The notes beneath the pieces are model-generated. The model was not told where the DNA came from. It saw only the letters and a program-made list of their open reading frames with translations, and searched no databases. DNA of 64,000 nucleotides from Hirundichthys speculiger (taxonomy: Eukaryota; Chordata; Actinopteri; Beloniformes; Exocoetidae), in contig JAGFBZ010000693.1 of assembly GCA_018398805.1 (NCBI GenBank), positions 2,232,001-2,296,000 of the forward strand, read 5' to 3'. Positions 34,167-48,000 of this stretch are shown piece by piece. The translations under genes and the position numbers were made by a program. Within the stretch, counting starts at the first letter, position 1; the number at the start of each line of letters is the position of its first letter.

Positions 34167-34206
<40 letters not shown>
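34167..34206. repeat. (TA)n microsatellite, right half
   Basis: About 38 bases of TA directly after the MITE end; together with the tract at 32044-32100 it represents the original target microsatellite. Confidence 0.85.
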
Positions 34207-34208
<2 letters not shown>

Positions 34209-34620
34209 AGTCTGATCAAAGGTATTGACACCTCAGAAGGGTTATTTATACTTATTTTGAAATTTGATCACTTCTGGCTTGCAAATGTGTCCTATGCTTA
34301 GCTGTGTGTGCATGGATGACAGGAGCCAGACAAGTTTCTTTTTTGAAGCAGTGTCAGGGAGGAAGGTCACAAAAAGTAGGTTCTTTGGTGAAAAGAAAAA
34401 CATTGGAACCTGGTGTGCGATTTTCTTTATCTTTCATCTGATGTGAGATCTCCCTTTTGTTTGCTTTCACGTCCCCTCAAGGGTCATGCCACAGTTCTCC
34501 AACAGGTAATTCACCGGTGGCACAGAGGTGAACCATCACTGGTCACATTCCCGTTTGTCTGGTCAACTCCTTGGTGAAACAATCGCCATCACTTTCAAAC
34601 CTTAGTTATGTTTTACTCAC

Positions 34621-34672
34621 TTGTTGGCATGCAAGAGTCACCAAGTTTGTTGGCATGCAAGAGTCACCATGT
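34621..34672. repeat. 26-bp tandem duplication
   Basis: Two adjacent copies beginning ttgttggcatgcaagagtca, differing at one position near the end (ccaagt versus ccatgt). Confidence 0.85.
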
Positions 34673-35077
34673 CTGTGACAGGATGATAGCTGTGCATGAT
34701 ATGGTGCAATAAATATGGTGGACCTCAATGTTGTTGCCCTCGGAAAGTAATAAGATCACCTGATTTAATACACAAACACTAGCATGGGTAAAATCCATCT
34801 GAAAAATGTATAATTCTCAGTCACTAACATTGGGTGAAAACCACCTGAACACATGCCTGCTGAAAGAAATCAGGAATGGGAGCAGGGAAACACGCCCACT
34901 TTCAACGACGTCAGTGAGCAGACTGAAGCTACTCAAAAAAACATATTTTTCTTTGTTTTCTTCTTCATTTTCAAATGAATGATAAAAAATATTAGATGCC
35001 ACCTTGTTTACTTATTCGTCTGGTGAAATACAGAACCAGAGTCAACAAACATAGACGAATTAATCAAACAACTCCTG

Positions 35078-35110
<33 letters not shown>

Positions 35111-36604
35111 TATGACACATTAATATCATGATGTTGGACAGCGAATGAAAGAGATATCTAAAGAGAGAAAGAGAGATCTAAAGATGAATATTTGCACTTT
35201 GAAAGACCAGAAAGCCCACAAAAAGGATTTCTGGCATTTTCTATTTCCATGTAGAAAGAAACTTGTGACATTGTATAATTTTGTTGCCTTTGTTTTAAAA
35301 CTGAGGCCTTTTTTTCATTGCTTTGGACCAACATAGCTGTTAAATATTCTGAGGTGAAACTCACATATGCTAACGCATAAGAAGGTTAGAATCCAGAGTG
35401 ATAAACACATCTGCACTAAGAACATGTGGAACTAATACATTAAAAGGCTGCAGTTATTAAATAACAATGCGATGCAAAGTAATCATTCATTTCTTGACAA
35501 TAGGGAATGATGGATAAATGATGGACAAATTTATAAAGATTAAATCCAAGTATTTCTAAAAGAGAGATAACCTAAAAACTAATCAGCTCCAGGAGCACTT
35601 TGTCTATTTTCTGCATTCCTTGGTTATGTCCCCCATCTCCTAAAATTCATTTGACTCCCTAACTTTCATTTTCATCACCCTGTACTCTCCCCGTTCTGCC
35701 CCTCCAACGTCACACAGGTCAGGAGCAGTGTGTACAGTGTGTGTCCCTGAATGTAACTGCTGTTAAAGTTGTGTCTTTCACACATATGTGTATGTGTGTG
35801 TAAGGAAGGCACAAGCTATCTATAGCCTGTGTATCCCTGGGGATTTGAGTCTTAAACTCCATATTCATGACACATCACTGTGGGGATTAGAAGGGCATCA
35901 TCAGATAGAGGGGCTTACGTCAGCGGACACACACACAAACAGGCACACATACTCACATTCAGACATTAGCAGACACACACTCTCTGCAGCTTGGAAAGCA
36001 CAGCATATCTACTTTCCAGGAAGTTCTCCTCTTATTTCTAGAGGAAGTGCCTTTTTTCCACACATGGACATGAATGAACCACTGAGAAGACAGTGTTGCT
36101 GCAGTGATTAATCTGTACCACTAACTCAAACAGTTCAGTGTTAATTTGAGCAGGGATTATTTGCCTATTGGATACTAACAGCCTGCACTGTCTGTCCAGA
36201 ACTGCCAATGCAAACATTTTGAGTTGGACCAGGCAGTGCAAACAATTGCCGAGATGAAAACACACCAGGACGTGTGAGATGGTGGTGGAAGTTTGGTTAT
36301 GCTGGGAGTTGATTAAGGCCAAACCACGTGGGAGATGATCTGCGGGGGAGGGGGTGTAAGTGTAGGCAATGTGGATCTGTGCTATGATTATTTGTTCATG
36401 CCTGGATGTGCATCCATGTGTGTGTGTGTGTGTGTTTCTTATCTCCCCTGGTCCACAGCAACAGGAGCATCAGAGGAAGTGTGGCCTTTCCTTCCTGTGC
36501 CTTTCACACTGTCACAACACACATGAGCCATAAAGCTTTGTGGCTCTGTCCAACATTTACACCCACGAAGAGCAAGAGAGATATGGGCTAGCAAGTGACT
36601 GCAG

Positions 36605-36660
36605 AACATGTGTGTGTGATTTGTGGCATATAGCACATACCATTTAATCGAGACAGCTGC
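36605..36660 (+). other. Repeated non-coding block, copy 2
   Basis: It starts aacatgtgtgtgtgatttg and includes agcacataccatttaat. It is the partner of the block at 21061, in the same orientation and 15.5 kb away. A following gctgcaggactgttttcctgc segment also resembles the corresponding part of copy 1. Confidence 0.6.
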
Positions 36661-37000
36661 CTTTTTCTGTTTGCTGCAGGACTGTTTTCCTGCTGGGACA
36701 GAAACAGGGAGCAATTGAGGGTAATAATCTAGAAGCAGCTGAGTTGAAACTGTTCAGAAAAGTGGCCTTGCAGCAGTGGAGTGCATCAGGACAGTGGATG
36801 TTTAGAATGGGCTGGCTCCTTCCGCGGGGGGAGCTGAGGAAGGACACCTCTATACCCTATATTCTGCACCTGGTACTCTCTCATGGCACAGAGCCATTCA
36901 CCTGTTTTCTAATTTAATCCTTTGCTGCTGGCCATCCACTCCTCAACAACGCTCAGTCACCTCTTTAGCACCACCAGCCACTGGAATACACATTCAAATG

Positions 37001-39881
37001 TGGATAGCCAAAACAATCAAATAAAATAAATAATAATGATTATTCATAGTGTAAAAATGCTGGTGTAAATATTCTTTCATAAAAGTAATCTTTATTTTGA
37101 TGCAGTTGTATAATGTATGTCTTGAATAATATTAAGAACATTGTCACTGTGTCATGTGATTCATGTATGAAGCAATCGAAAACAGATTTGAACCTAGTTT
37201 GACCCGTTCAAGATGTTTTTCAAAAATGTTCCCAGGGTGTGCCTCAACCTGGGGCCACCTCACATTAACCCAAAACCCAGTGAATGGATTCTAACTGAAT
37301 ATGTCAGAAAATTTACTCTATTCATTTTTTCGAAAATACAACATCAACCATAATCATTCTTTAAAAAAATATGCTCCGACTCAATCAGTAACAGCTCCAT
37401 GATTATGAGGGAAAATGAATGGCCTGGGGCATTATGGATAATAGACCGTTGGAGTAATTATGAATCACAGTAAGTCTTCTTATACCTACCTATTACCTGG
37501 CGAGACATCTGAAAACTCCCTCAGAAAATGGACATTTGTACTCCTGCCAAAACAGAACTGAAAATCAAAGAATAAATGAGAGGTTTAGAATAGTGAATTT
37601 ATATTGTTGCAATTAATTATGTTCTATAAATTGCTGCTGGTCTAACTAATTTGTTGTAACAGAAATAAACAGTTGGATATAACATTTGCTTCACTGGCAC
37701 TGATCATTACTGATCATCAACAGCATCCAGATGTCTGTCTCTCTTTCTTCTTCTTCTTCTTCTTCTTCTTCTTTTTCTTTACATTTGTTTAAGTTTAGTA
37801 AGGTGTCAACTGTCCTGTCTCCGTTCATGTGTCAACATCTCACCGTTGAGTCTGGTCGCATTCGGTGAGAAATGCCATCAAAATGTATGTAGAAGCTTTG
37901 AAGCACTGGGTCAGTCGCGGTGTGAAAGAGCATCCTACGATAGGTCGTCAAGAACAGTAGATTGTGATGTAACTGCAACAATTGGAAATGCATAAAACAC
38001 TCAGGAAAAAAAAAAGACAGCAAAATGTGTCACCTAAAAATCAAAAGAAATGTGCGTTGTCAAAGCACCAAAAACGGAAAATATCAGCCATCTACTTCCA
38101 CAACAGTCAGACTGTCAGTTGATATTTTTTTTATTTATACAAATATTTGAGATTTTTAAATCTGCCCCCCCCCCTCCATCTCTTGAGCTTTGCTTATCCT
38201 CTCTCACCTCATCATCTGATGACTTTCCATTCCTCGTAATGACTAACCGTAAGTGTCTTGTACAGCTCATCCTTGGTTGCTTCCTGTTTGTTGTGGCCTT
38301 TGAGCAGCACTTCCTGTCTTCTGTGGAATGCCACCTTTCATCATTATGGAACACTGGCAAATCTGTCACCGACAAAATGTGAGAGGACTTCTCTTTGCTG
38401 TTAAACTGTCAACTATGATGATTGTGTGAGAAAGAGGAAGAACAGAAGTAGGAGGGAAAGTGAGAGAAGTGAGAAAAAAAGGGGTGGAGGAAAAGGAAGG
38501 AGTTTTTTTTTTACAATACAAAGGTCTGTTAAAAATCAGGCTTTCTTTTCTTTTTTTTTTTTCATTAAAACTGCCAAAGTTTCAGACCTTAATCGTTACT
38601 AACCATCATTGGTATATGCCAAGCAAATTTCAAAGTTTTATGAACTGATCCTAATAAATCAGAGAAAGGCTATAAGAAGATAGCAAAGTGAGTTCAGGTG
38701 ACAGCTTTATTCACTTAGTTTTGTAATTGTCTTTGATAGGAGTGTTGAGGTTGAGGTGATATCTGGAGGATCACAAAAAAAAAATTTCAGAAGCTGTTTT
38801 CACACATGCACTGCAGTTCTGAAATGTTTTAGTTATATTCCTGTGAATTACACAGCAAGCTCCATAGTCATAGTTTGGTTTAGCAAATTGGCTGATGAGA
38901 TAATGTGCAAAACGGGAGACAATTAGGGCGTCACATTCATGTCAAATCTTGGGCAATAAAGCACGCTCACAAAAGAGACATATTATTCCAATGTACATAT
39001 GTTTTACTTGCGGTAGCAGAATTAACCAGCCCATGAGCAAGAAACTGTCACCCACACCAAACAGATCTTTCATGGACCCGGGACTTCTCCACATGTGCCA
39101 GAGGTCTTTCTACATGTGCAATGGATTCTTCGTGGCCACTTCTGCAAGGAATTTGCATCCGCTCAGGTGTTTGTGCTCCTGCTGATGGTGAGCTAAAGCA
39201 AACTGACTTTCGGCAGTTTGGGGGTGGAAACCACCAAGTGCTTCGACCAGATTATGACTGGTCACTGTAACTGGGATTACACCCACCAGGAAGTTCACCT
39301 TGACTTTGAATGACAGGTAACATAAGTCCAAAGATGAGGCATCTTTTGAAGGATAAGTAGCAGTGACAGCAAACCATGATGGTAAATGCACTCATTAGTC
39401 TGCAGCCAAGATACTGTCAAAATCTGACTGATTAAAGTGACCAAAAATCAACTTCACGATGAGAATTACTCAGGAGATCATGAGTGCAGCAGCACACCTC
39501 GATAGCTAGGAAGAAACCAACAAAGGCATGTGGAAGGACCTGAACACTGGAAGAGGTTCTCGCAGCTTCTGTTGTCTGCAGTGGTCTGGTTTCTCTCTCT
39601 CGCTCTCTTTGTTTTCTTTTCTCATCATAGGGCCAGTTAATTCTACAACCACATAATATAGGTCTCTCATGAGAAAGGTTTATTGTCCTTTGACATTCAC
39701 AAATCACAAAAAAGAGATGTGATTTCCAATTTCAGCAGCAAAGTTTATTTCATCTAAAAAAAAAAAAAAAAACTGGACCTAATTTTCAGCACATTTTGCA
39801 GGCATTCTCTGGTTTTTGTGTGCAAAAGTGGCTGGAAAGAAGAGTCCCTCACAAACTGACACCCCCACAACTACCCCAAGG

Positions 39882-39916
<35 letters not shown>

Positions 39917-42305
39917 AATCTAGTGCTCTACTGTAGAACAACATCCAGACAACAATACATTCTCATTTCCAAATATAAACGTATTAACTGGTCAAGAGCA
40001 CTTCACAGGAGTTTTTAAAGCACAGGGGTGGATCTTTAAAAGTCAGCTTTTCATACTTGTGTGTCAGTTATTCCTTTGCAGTGGTAACTGATCCACCAGC
40101 TGCACCAGTGATAAATTCTGACAGGACGGAGCCACAATGCCACTCCATAGTGCTCACTTTCAACAAAAAGCCCAAACCTTATCACAGGCTTGTTAAACCC
40201 AACAGGTCATTCAAGTCCACACCACAACATTTCAAGTTTGTATATTCACATCTCAACAGCCATGATGTATTCTGGAAATATCTTCCCATGACCATTGATT
40301 TTAAAAATACAATTTTTGATGTCTGTAAGCTAAAGGCATGCTTGCTGTCGGTGCAGAAAATGATAATAATTAAAAAAAAAACAACAACAACAACTCTATG
40401 TGTGGGTTGATCGTACTTTGAGGTTGTGTTGCAAGAAGGCATTAAAATGGGCATCAGATGACCATTTCCAGCCATTTTTGTATCATATAGTATACCTCTA
40501 CCTGCAAACAGTATGTAATTATTTTTTAATTCTAAAAACAAATATCACTTCCTGAATGAATGTGCACAACCTGTCGCCTGTCAGGATGGAACACTGAGCT
40601 CCAAACCTAGATGTGACAGCCGGAAGCAGTCCATCTCATAAACACACTCCGTTCCTTTCGTCTACCAATCAAAGCAATCCCCACCTCATGACCCAAATAA
40701 TGTCCCAAAATAATGTTTTGTACCACAGAGCATGCAAAATTTGAATATGCCACGTTTTTGACACATAGCAATACAACAACCAATTGTACATCTCTGTTTT
40801 GAGTTTATAATGGCAGCAAAGAATTAGTTGTTGCAACATATTAGATAAGTCCAAAAACACAAGAAAGCATATCAGGTCCGCTTTAAGGAACATTAAAATT
40901 GCAGAGGAAAAGAATAGTACAGTTGAATACCAGCAAGCAAACTCCACCTAGTCAGTTTAAAAGAATAACGAATTATAAATATGTCTCCAAATCTAAAACG
41001 AACTATTGTAATAGGAGAAAACTCAATGGTCTTGCTCGTGCTCTCACAGTCCCCCTAACTAAATATCATTTCAAATCTGGGAAACAAAATATTTTTACAA
41101 TATATGAGAAAAGGGGGAAGTTTATCAAGTGTGTGGGTGCTCAGAGCCTTTCCTCTTCTTCTTTTTCTTTCTTATTTTGAAACATTTTAGAATGTTGCTC
41201 TGCATGAGGGGCCATATGTCCAACTAACAGTTTTATGTCTTTTAAAATGGATAACACTAATGATTCTGAAGATCTCCAGAGATACTTTTGACAGAAAATT
41301 AAGTTCAGCTTGTGATAATGCTACAACCTGTTACATAATGTCATCAATAAACAACCCAGAATGATATTTATAATAAATACTCACTTTATTTTTCACATCA
41401 GATGGGAGTCATATGGCAGAAGGTCTGGTAAGGAGAGTGTGGCTCTGAGCCAGAGGAAGGGCGTGAGTGTAAAATAACACTAAAACCTGCACCTAAGAAA
41501 GAAATAAGACGGAGAAAAAGAGTGGGAGGAAAGTGGGAGATGGAGAAGTGCTACCCAGGCGGGTGTTCCAGAAATCTGTCAAGGTACTTCCTTCTGCAAA
41601 CACAAAACCTGTGAGACTGTACAATACAGGCATGGAGATACACTTACATACTTTAAACCCAACAGATTTTGCTAAAAATTCACACCAGTGGTCAACAGCA
41701 CAACTTTGATTTAATGCATTCTTTGATTGGGTAGGTCTAAGGCCGACTCCCGATTTCCTGTGCAGCCCTGTTTGCCTGCCACAGCTGTACGATCATACAC
41801 ACACACGCACACACCCAAACCAACGTAATGAGCAATCCAATACTCCCACGAGCTGTTGAGTTTGTGAGCCTCTTCGCCAGTGTCTAGATCCCTCGATATC
41901 TAATGCTTTTAACGCCCCCACACCCCGCATATTTTGGTCAATGTCTCGTCACTCCTAATTTTACTACACATATGCCTGCATGCGCTCACATAAATATGTA
42001 CACACCTTCTCACACACACAGACACACACTCTGTCCCTGAGCTCTGCTTCCACGCCAGCTGTAGTCCACCCAATGTGTTTACATAGCTTGCTGAACCAAG
42101 CAGATAGAGAGCTGGAGAGACTGGGAGTTTACTGGATGGACAGACCACGACTGTTTGTGCGAAGGGGCTTTCCTGTTCTCACAGGAAACGAGAGAAAAAA
42201 ATATAGGGAAACCAGGAGCAAAAGAGGCAAAAGCAAGATGAAAATAAATAAGACAACAAGGGAAGTTGTGTGAGAATGAGGAAAGGAGAGTGAGGAGAAG
42301 GAGAC
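37001..42305. other. Gene-free interval with simple repeats
   Basis: No gene is seen. It contains a (TTC)n tract at about 37742-37778, long A-runs at 39756-39772 and 39884-39913, and otherwise unassigned AT-rich sequence. Open frames of up to about 119 codons have no domain. Confidence 0.5.
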
Positions 42306-42355
42306 ATAGTGAATTTCCCCACCGTGGGACTAATAAAGGAATATCTTATCTTATT
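42306..42355 (+). repeat. Fish retroposon 3'-tail fragment
   Basis: gtgaatttccccaccgtggg, followed by actaataaaggaatatcttatcttat, matches the 3' end shared by many fish LINE/SINE retroposons, including the short ATCTT-type terminal repeat. No upstream body is recognisable, so only the tail inserted or survived. Confidence 0.55.
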
Positions 42356-45015
42356 AGCAAAGAAAAGGTCATGTGTGCTCATAGAGACATGTGTCCCGCT
42401 GTTCAGATAAGCCAAAAGACAGTGAGTGCAGGACTGGAATCCCAATCTCCTCACTTCTGCCACCTCTCCCACACACATACTCCCTGCTGTCGGTGAGATC
42501 ACGGATCAGATCATTAAGCCAACCTGCACGACATCAAAGCAATGTTGCATTTTGAATTTTGACTTTGCCACCTGTGGTTGTTGACTCACAGGGAAAACCT
42601 CAGAGTGGATTGTGGTCTCTTTACGACAAATGTATGACCCTTTTCCACAAGTCTCTCTGAAATCAAATTATCACAAAGCTATGGAGGAGTGGAAATTATT
42701 TACTTTTGGTGTGTGTGTTTTTTCTGTTGCAGGTTTATGTTCTGCTGCAGCTGCGGTGAGTTTTCGGAGGGTCTGCGGTGTGTAACTTGTGCTCTCTGGT
42801 CACGGACGGGGGTTACCACTGTGACTGGCTGGCTAGACCTGATGACTCCAACTTGTGAGTGTCCGTGTGTGTGTTTGATGACGGTGGAGGGAAGTAAACA
42901 ACTGTGAATCACTAAACATTGATTTAAACCTGCTAATTACTCCTCTCTACCCTCAGGTAGAGAGAGCAAGAGTGAAAAACTAGCTTGTCTAACATTTACT
43001 GCCTCACGCTTTGATTGTGCTAACATCCCTTCCCCTGTTCTCGTTCCCCAGCATGCAGCATCTGTAATGTTTGCCTATAGTCTGTAATCCTCACGGGACA
43101 AAGATACAACTATTTTGAAGTTTATTCCAAATGCAGGCTGATAAACTCCTATGCTGAAAAGCACGGGCTAAATGAAGAGCAGGTTGTAAATACTAAGTGT
43201 GGTCTGATCATTTTTTTTTTTAATTGACTTTGTCATTGCAAACCCCTTTCAGCATTGGAACAATTGTCTTTGTCCGTGAATTTAACATAAGACGCCTTTC
43301 ATTTTAGGAAGAACTTGGCAGATTTCATGCTTGCAACAACTTTCCAAAACTGACTTGCCAGCAAATAGAAAGGTACATGTCATGAACAGACAATGCATGC
43401 ACTTGGTTAAGGGTCATTCCATATAACCTTAAGAAGAAGGAGACACGTAAATGATCTGCACGTATTGTAATTGTGTGTAGTATGTTGGTTTATTATTTAC
43501 AATGACCCAATTATCTATCCCCCAACCTTTCCACTCCTCTCTGACTGTATTTCTCCCTTCTGTGTGCAGTTATTTCCTTTGTGCATTTGCAGTCAGGGAG
43601 CTGACCACCTTTTCTTGGAAGACACTCCTCCTCCTCCTCACATGCAGGATCATGCATTCTTCCTCCCCCCCTCTAAAAGCCCTTGCTGCATTCCTCTATG
43701 TGCTACTTTTCTATAATGTTCTCTCTCTCCATCTATCTCTCTGCATGCTACACTCAGTGTGTCTGCTCCTGCTCTCTGTAAAGAGAAGGGCCTCTCACCA
43801 GCTTGTTTGACCTGTGATAAGGATTGAGGGGAGACAAATATTGTTGCTCAATGACGGTCAGCACATGCTGTTCCCTTGCTGGGAGCAAAAAGCACACATG
43901 CACAGGGCTCACATGAAAGAGTCAGGGAAAGTTGGTGAGAGTGAGAGGCGGCACGAGAGGAGAGAGGGATGCGACATAATTGTGCTCTAATGAAACATAA
44001 ACAGAGCAGTCTGAGGGAGTGTGTCTGGGCAGGGCCCCCGCTGGCCTAAAGGCTCTGCTCTCCTGGGCTCTTAATTATGACTGAGGGGGTCAATCACACC
44101 TCCTCTAACCTGTCACCAAATACTTTAAGTATTGTTCATATAGTGTGTTTGTGTATATCTTTGCGTATCTCTTGACAAGCATGATCGTTTATGTGTGTTT
44201 ATGTGTGCTGTGTGCGTCAGAGAAAAATATAGAGAATTGCCACTTCGCGGGAAGCAGCTGCTCTGAATATTCTCCTGGATGCTGTCGTTCCCTTCTGTAC
44301 GATGCCAAACCGGACTGCAGATGCCCACCTGCCTTTTTAACGCCCTGTATTTGTTCGAAACACTTGGAACGCTGTCTCTTTTTATAACCATGTACTTTTT
44401 ACTTCTCTTCAGTCCTAATGGGAAAAGCACAGCTGTCACATACCTCTGTTTTTTTTTTTTCAGGGTGTGTGTGTGTTTGGGGGGGTCACACTTGTCACAG
44501 GAATATGCTGCCCAGGAGTGACTATCCTTTTGTGTTCTCTGTGTGCCCCCGATCCACGAGACCTCCCACAGTCAAACAGCATCTTTCTGATTACTCTGGG
44601 AGAGGGTCGCATCTGGGAGATGCAAGTTTAATTTTCCTCTGCAATCTTGCTGTGTTGTTGTTTATTTGAAATACGTATGTCTGTAACACTGTACGTGTGT
44701 GTACATCACTTGTGGCCAAACTAGATTTAACTAAAAGAAGGGTATTCTCAGCCAAACAGTCTGACCACAGAAGCCAGATTTACTAACCTCAGTGTCTGGG
44801 TGGCTGGTCTGAACTTCACCGTCAGAAGTCCTAATCAGCCAGCACATTACAGACCGTCATGGTTACAGCAGGCGAAGGAGAAGCAGAGAGCAGGACAAAC
44901 TTGTGGACAAAAATTCATTAGTGTAGCTGTAATTTCTCCGATATTATATTTTCCTAAATTTTGCTCTTGCTTTGCTGAAATTGAAAACAACAGGGAAGAA
45001 AAGAAAATAAAAGAA

Positions 45016-45057
45016 AAGGTCCAAAGTGAAGACACCTGTGTCTTCACTTTGGACCTT
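45016..45057. repeat. Perfect 20-bp inverted repeat with 2-base loop
   Basis: AAGGTCCAAAGTGAAGACAC (45016-45035), loop CT, then its exact reverse complement (45038-45057). There is no repeat family I recognise around it. It could be a cruciform-forming hairpin, a young fold-back, or an assembly or sequencing artefact. Confidence 0.92.
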
Positions 45058-48000
45058 CACTTTCACGCACTCCTTTTCTCACATCTATTTCTGTTGTTGC
45101 CTTTCCCTTTGAGCAGACAGGTGAGAGTAGAAGACCTAGTCTGACTCCTGAACTCTCACCTTTAACTTGGATCATCAGTTGGTCTGCTCCGGGTGGTCGA
45201 ATCAGTTGACCTGACCTCGACCCTAACAGTGACCTGGGCTCACTGCCAGTTGGTTTCTGACGTGAACAGTACACAACAACCCTGGGGGAAAAAATACAAA
45301 GAATTAGAGCCTTTATTTATTAATCTGAAGTGCACATACCTGAATACAGATGAACACTTTGACGTTCAAACGCCATGTATTCATGTATAAGTACATGAAT
45401 ATGACCAGAACAATGTAGCTGCAGAAGATATAAAAGTTGTGCTCTATTGCAGAAAAACAAATCCCGGATCTGATTTTTTAAATACAAATAAACCTGTGTA
45501 AATTATCAGTTTATCTATTATTATGGGTAATGGATGAGGCAAATTTAATCTAATTCGTGCAAGAAAAATATTTTTCTTTAATGGCTCCAACCGGGTTTAT
45601 ATTACAGCTAAATCTGAGAGAGTGTGATATGATAAATCAGAGCAAGTAGAGAGACTCAGTCATGTCTAACTTTATTTACATTTAGGTCATAAAAACCTAA
45701 AGTTTGCAGAAACACATGCAGACATATCATACTAACGAATGGGCTGTGCACTAAAACACGTCGTTTATGTAAATGTACAGAGAAACATTTCACCATCAGA
45801 GAAGAGAAGTTGATAAACAAGCATCCACAACCCAGGAGTTGAAAAAGTGAGCCAAATGCCTCCTCTACATCACTAATTGCATGTTTTCTCCCCACATACC
45901 TGTAATTACACTCTGCCTACCACTCATCTCTCTGTCTGTGGCAACACTTGCGTTAAACCATAATGAAGCCTGGCTCTAATGATTTACAACTGCTCTGCAT
46001 TAACACATACAGCAACAGCCACATATATTACCAGCATCTGTGAAATTACATTTTTACCCAACCAATTAAATTATATGAGAAAAAGCAAAACATACATTAA
46101 AGTTATGGCAAGTTGAGTGATATCTTTCTGATACCAAAATACGTCTCCTTCCACAGCTTTGGGAAACAGAGCTCTGCAAGCGCAGGGATAGATGACAAGG
46201 CCCACTTTGAATTCTCTTTACTTCAGTCTGACAAATATGTAATGGATAAGTGTTTGTCCTTTGATTTATTTACATTTGTCCTGACTGACTGACTCCATGC
46301 GCCTCCCAAGGACGGAACTTTGAAAAGAGACTGTGCGCTTATGTGGATTCATTTGCATAAGTAGGCTATTGGTTCCTAATGGAGGCGTTTTGTTCAGGCG
46401 TTAACAAGGTGTCTCGCTGGGGCTCTCGTTCATTCACTCCTTCCTGTCGTCCGCTGACTCTGACGTCCAGGCAATCAGCGCTGCATTTGGGCGCTCTCTT
46501 TGTGTGATTTACGAGCTCCCAGATTCATTTAAAAGCCATTGTTCTCCTCTGACGGATACCATGGCTCCCTTCGCTTCCACACTCTCGCTTATAGGGACCA
46601 CACACACGCGCGCACACACTCACAGTTTTACACAGCCGCCGCTTACTTTATCTCTCACTCACTCACCCAGTTGCTCAATCACTCAGCGCATACACACAGT
46701 GCTCATCTATCATGAAGCGATGCAGGAGGAGATTGTTATCCCGGTAACCATATTAACCCACAGATCCCCAGCTCAGGCTCTGTATTGAGACACCGGACCG
46801 AGGCAGAGGAAGACAAGGGAATGATGAACAGAAGACCAAGAAACAAAGTAAAAGAAAACCAATACATTAGTTCTCATTCATATTTTCATGCACATCTATC
46901 ATCTCCGGCCTAAATTGAGAAAAGAATGGAAATTCAGTGAAACATCTCCTGCCTCCTGTCCTCTTGTTTTGCAGATGATTGTCTGCCAGCGAGGCGTCTG
47001 TAAATGCATCAGGACACACCTGCGCTTGATTAAGTGTGTTTAGACTGCAGATGGAAGGAGGGGGTAATTTAGTGAGCAGAAGTTTTATGAGAGTAATCAT
47101 CTCCAATAAGGTCTGCTTGGGAATCTTAAGCCCCCGCCCTACACACACTGACACACACTGTGACTAATGTGCAACACACACAAAAAAAACAAAACAAAAC
47201 AATGAGACACACTTTTGCACCTTCTAACCCTCTTGCACCCGTACACAGAGATCCTTTATGTGTCTGTTGGTTATGAGGTTTAATAAGCATGTTTTAATCT
47301 CATTCTCCATAAGTGGACACCTTGTTTTTTAATTCTCGGAGATGAGGACAAGTTGGCCTCCCACACAGAAGGCAGTATTGAGTTACAGGCTCTGCTCCGC
47401 GTTTATGTGGGAGATTAACTTCTCTCTGAGTTCATATTTTCATCAGGGCGTGACTGTGGCCACAGGGAGGGTGGTGAGGAAAAAAGAAATAAAAAAAAAA
47501 ACACAGAGAAATGGATGGCTTGAAAAAGGCATTATGTTGTTACATCAATAAACCTAGAACTCAGAAGCAGATGACTTCATGATCTCTTACGACCAAAGTT
47601 GCTTTGTGTAAAACGTAAAAGTTATGTCTTTCACATATACACTTCCATCATTATTGATGAGGTGTAAAGATTAGGAGCTGGATAAGGGGGACAAGAGGAT
47701 GGAGTCCAAGTCCTTTTTCTTTTTCTGAGTTACTACTCCAAAATCCCTGGAACGGTTGCATCAAATCTGGAGCAGATTTAACCCAAATTTTAAGAGTCTG
47801 GCATCTAAAAGATCTTTTAGTCCCAGAAACCTCCTATATCCTTCTCAGAGATCAAAAGTTCCTTCACATTGTTGGTCTTTGTTTCCACTGAGCTCTGAGG
47901 ACCCACAAACATTTAAGTCTGCAGAGGTATGAAAATGAGACAGTTGTTTTTTAAATGTTTGTCTGTACAACTAATTGCTCCACTTCAGTAGTTCGGATTT

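Larger units (their letters stand above)
32111..34167. mobile_element. MITE in a TA tract, split by a piggyBac
   Basis: AGTCATGGAAAAAATT (32111-32126) and its exact reverse complement (34152-34167) are terminal inverted repeats. TA repeats lie on both sides, fitting a TA-targeting element. Without the insert the MITE is about 335 bp. Its interior phrases (ttattagaccacc, gtttttggcagtacaa, cataatcaagaaaacc) match a MITE common in fish genomes. It has no coding capacity. The class (Tc1/mariner-like) is inferred from the TA target. Confidence 0.8.
34207..37000. other. Gene-free interval containing non-coding block 2
   Basis: No gene is supported. The first bases (caagtctgatcaaaggtattgacacc) resemble the terminal repeat of a fish Tc1 family, but the interior is not recognisable. 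A 26-bp tandem duplication (ttgttggcatgcaagagtca..) lies at 34621-34672, an A17-(TA)n tract at about 35078-35114 and a (GT)n tract at about 36417-36436. The second copy of the repeated non-coding block is at 36605-36660. Confidence 0.5.

Noticed and set aside
34210..34720. Further Tc1-like element after the TA tract
   Set aside because: Only about 25 bases at the start resemble a terminal repeat; the interior shows no transposase remains and no matching right end.
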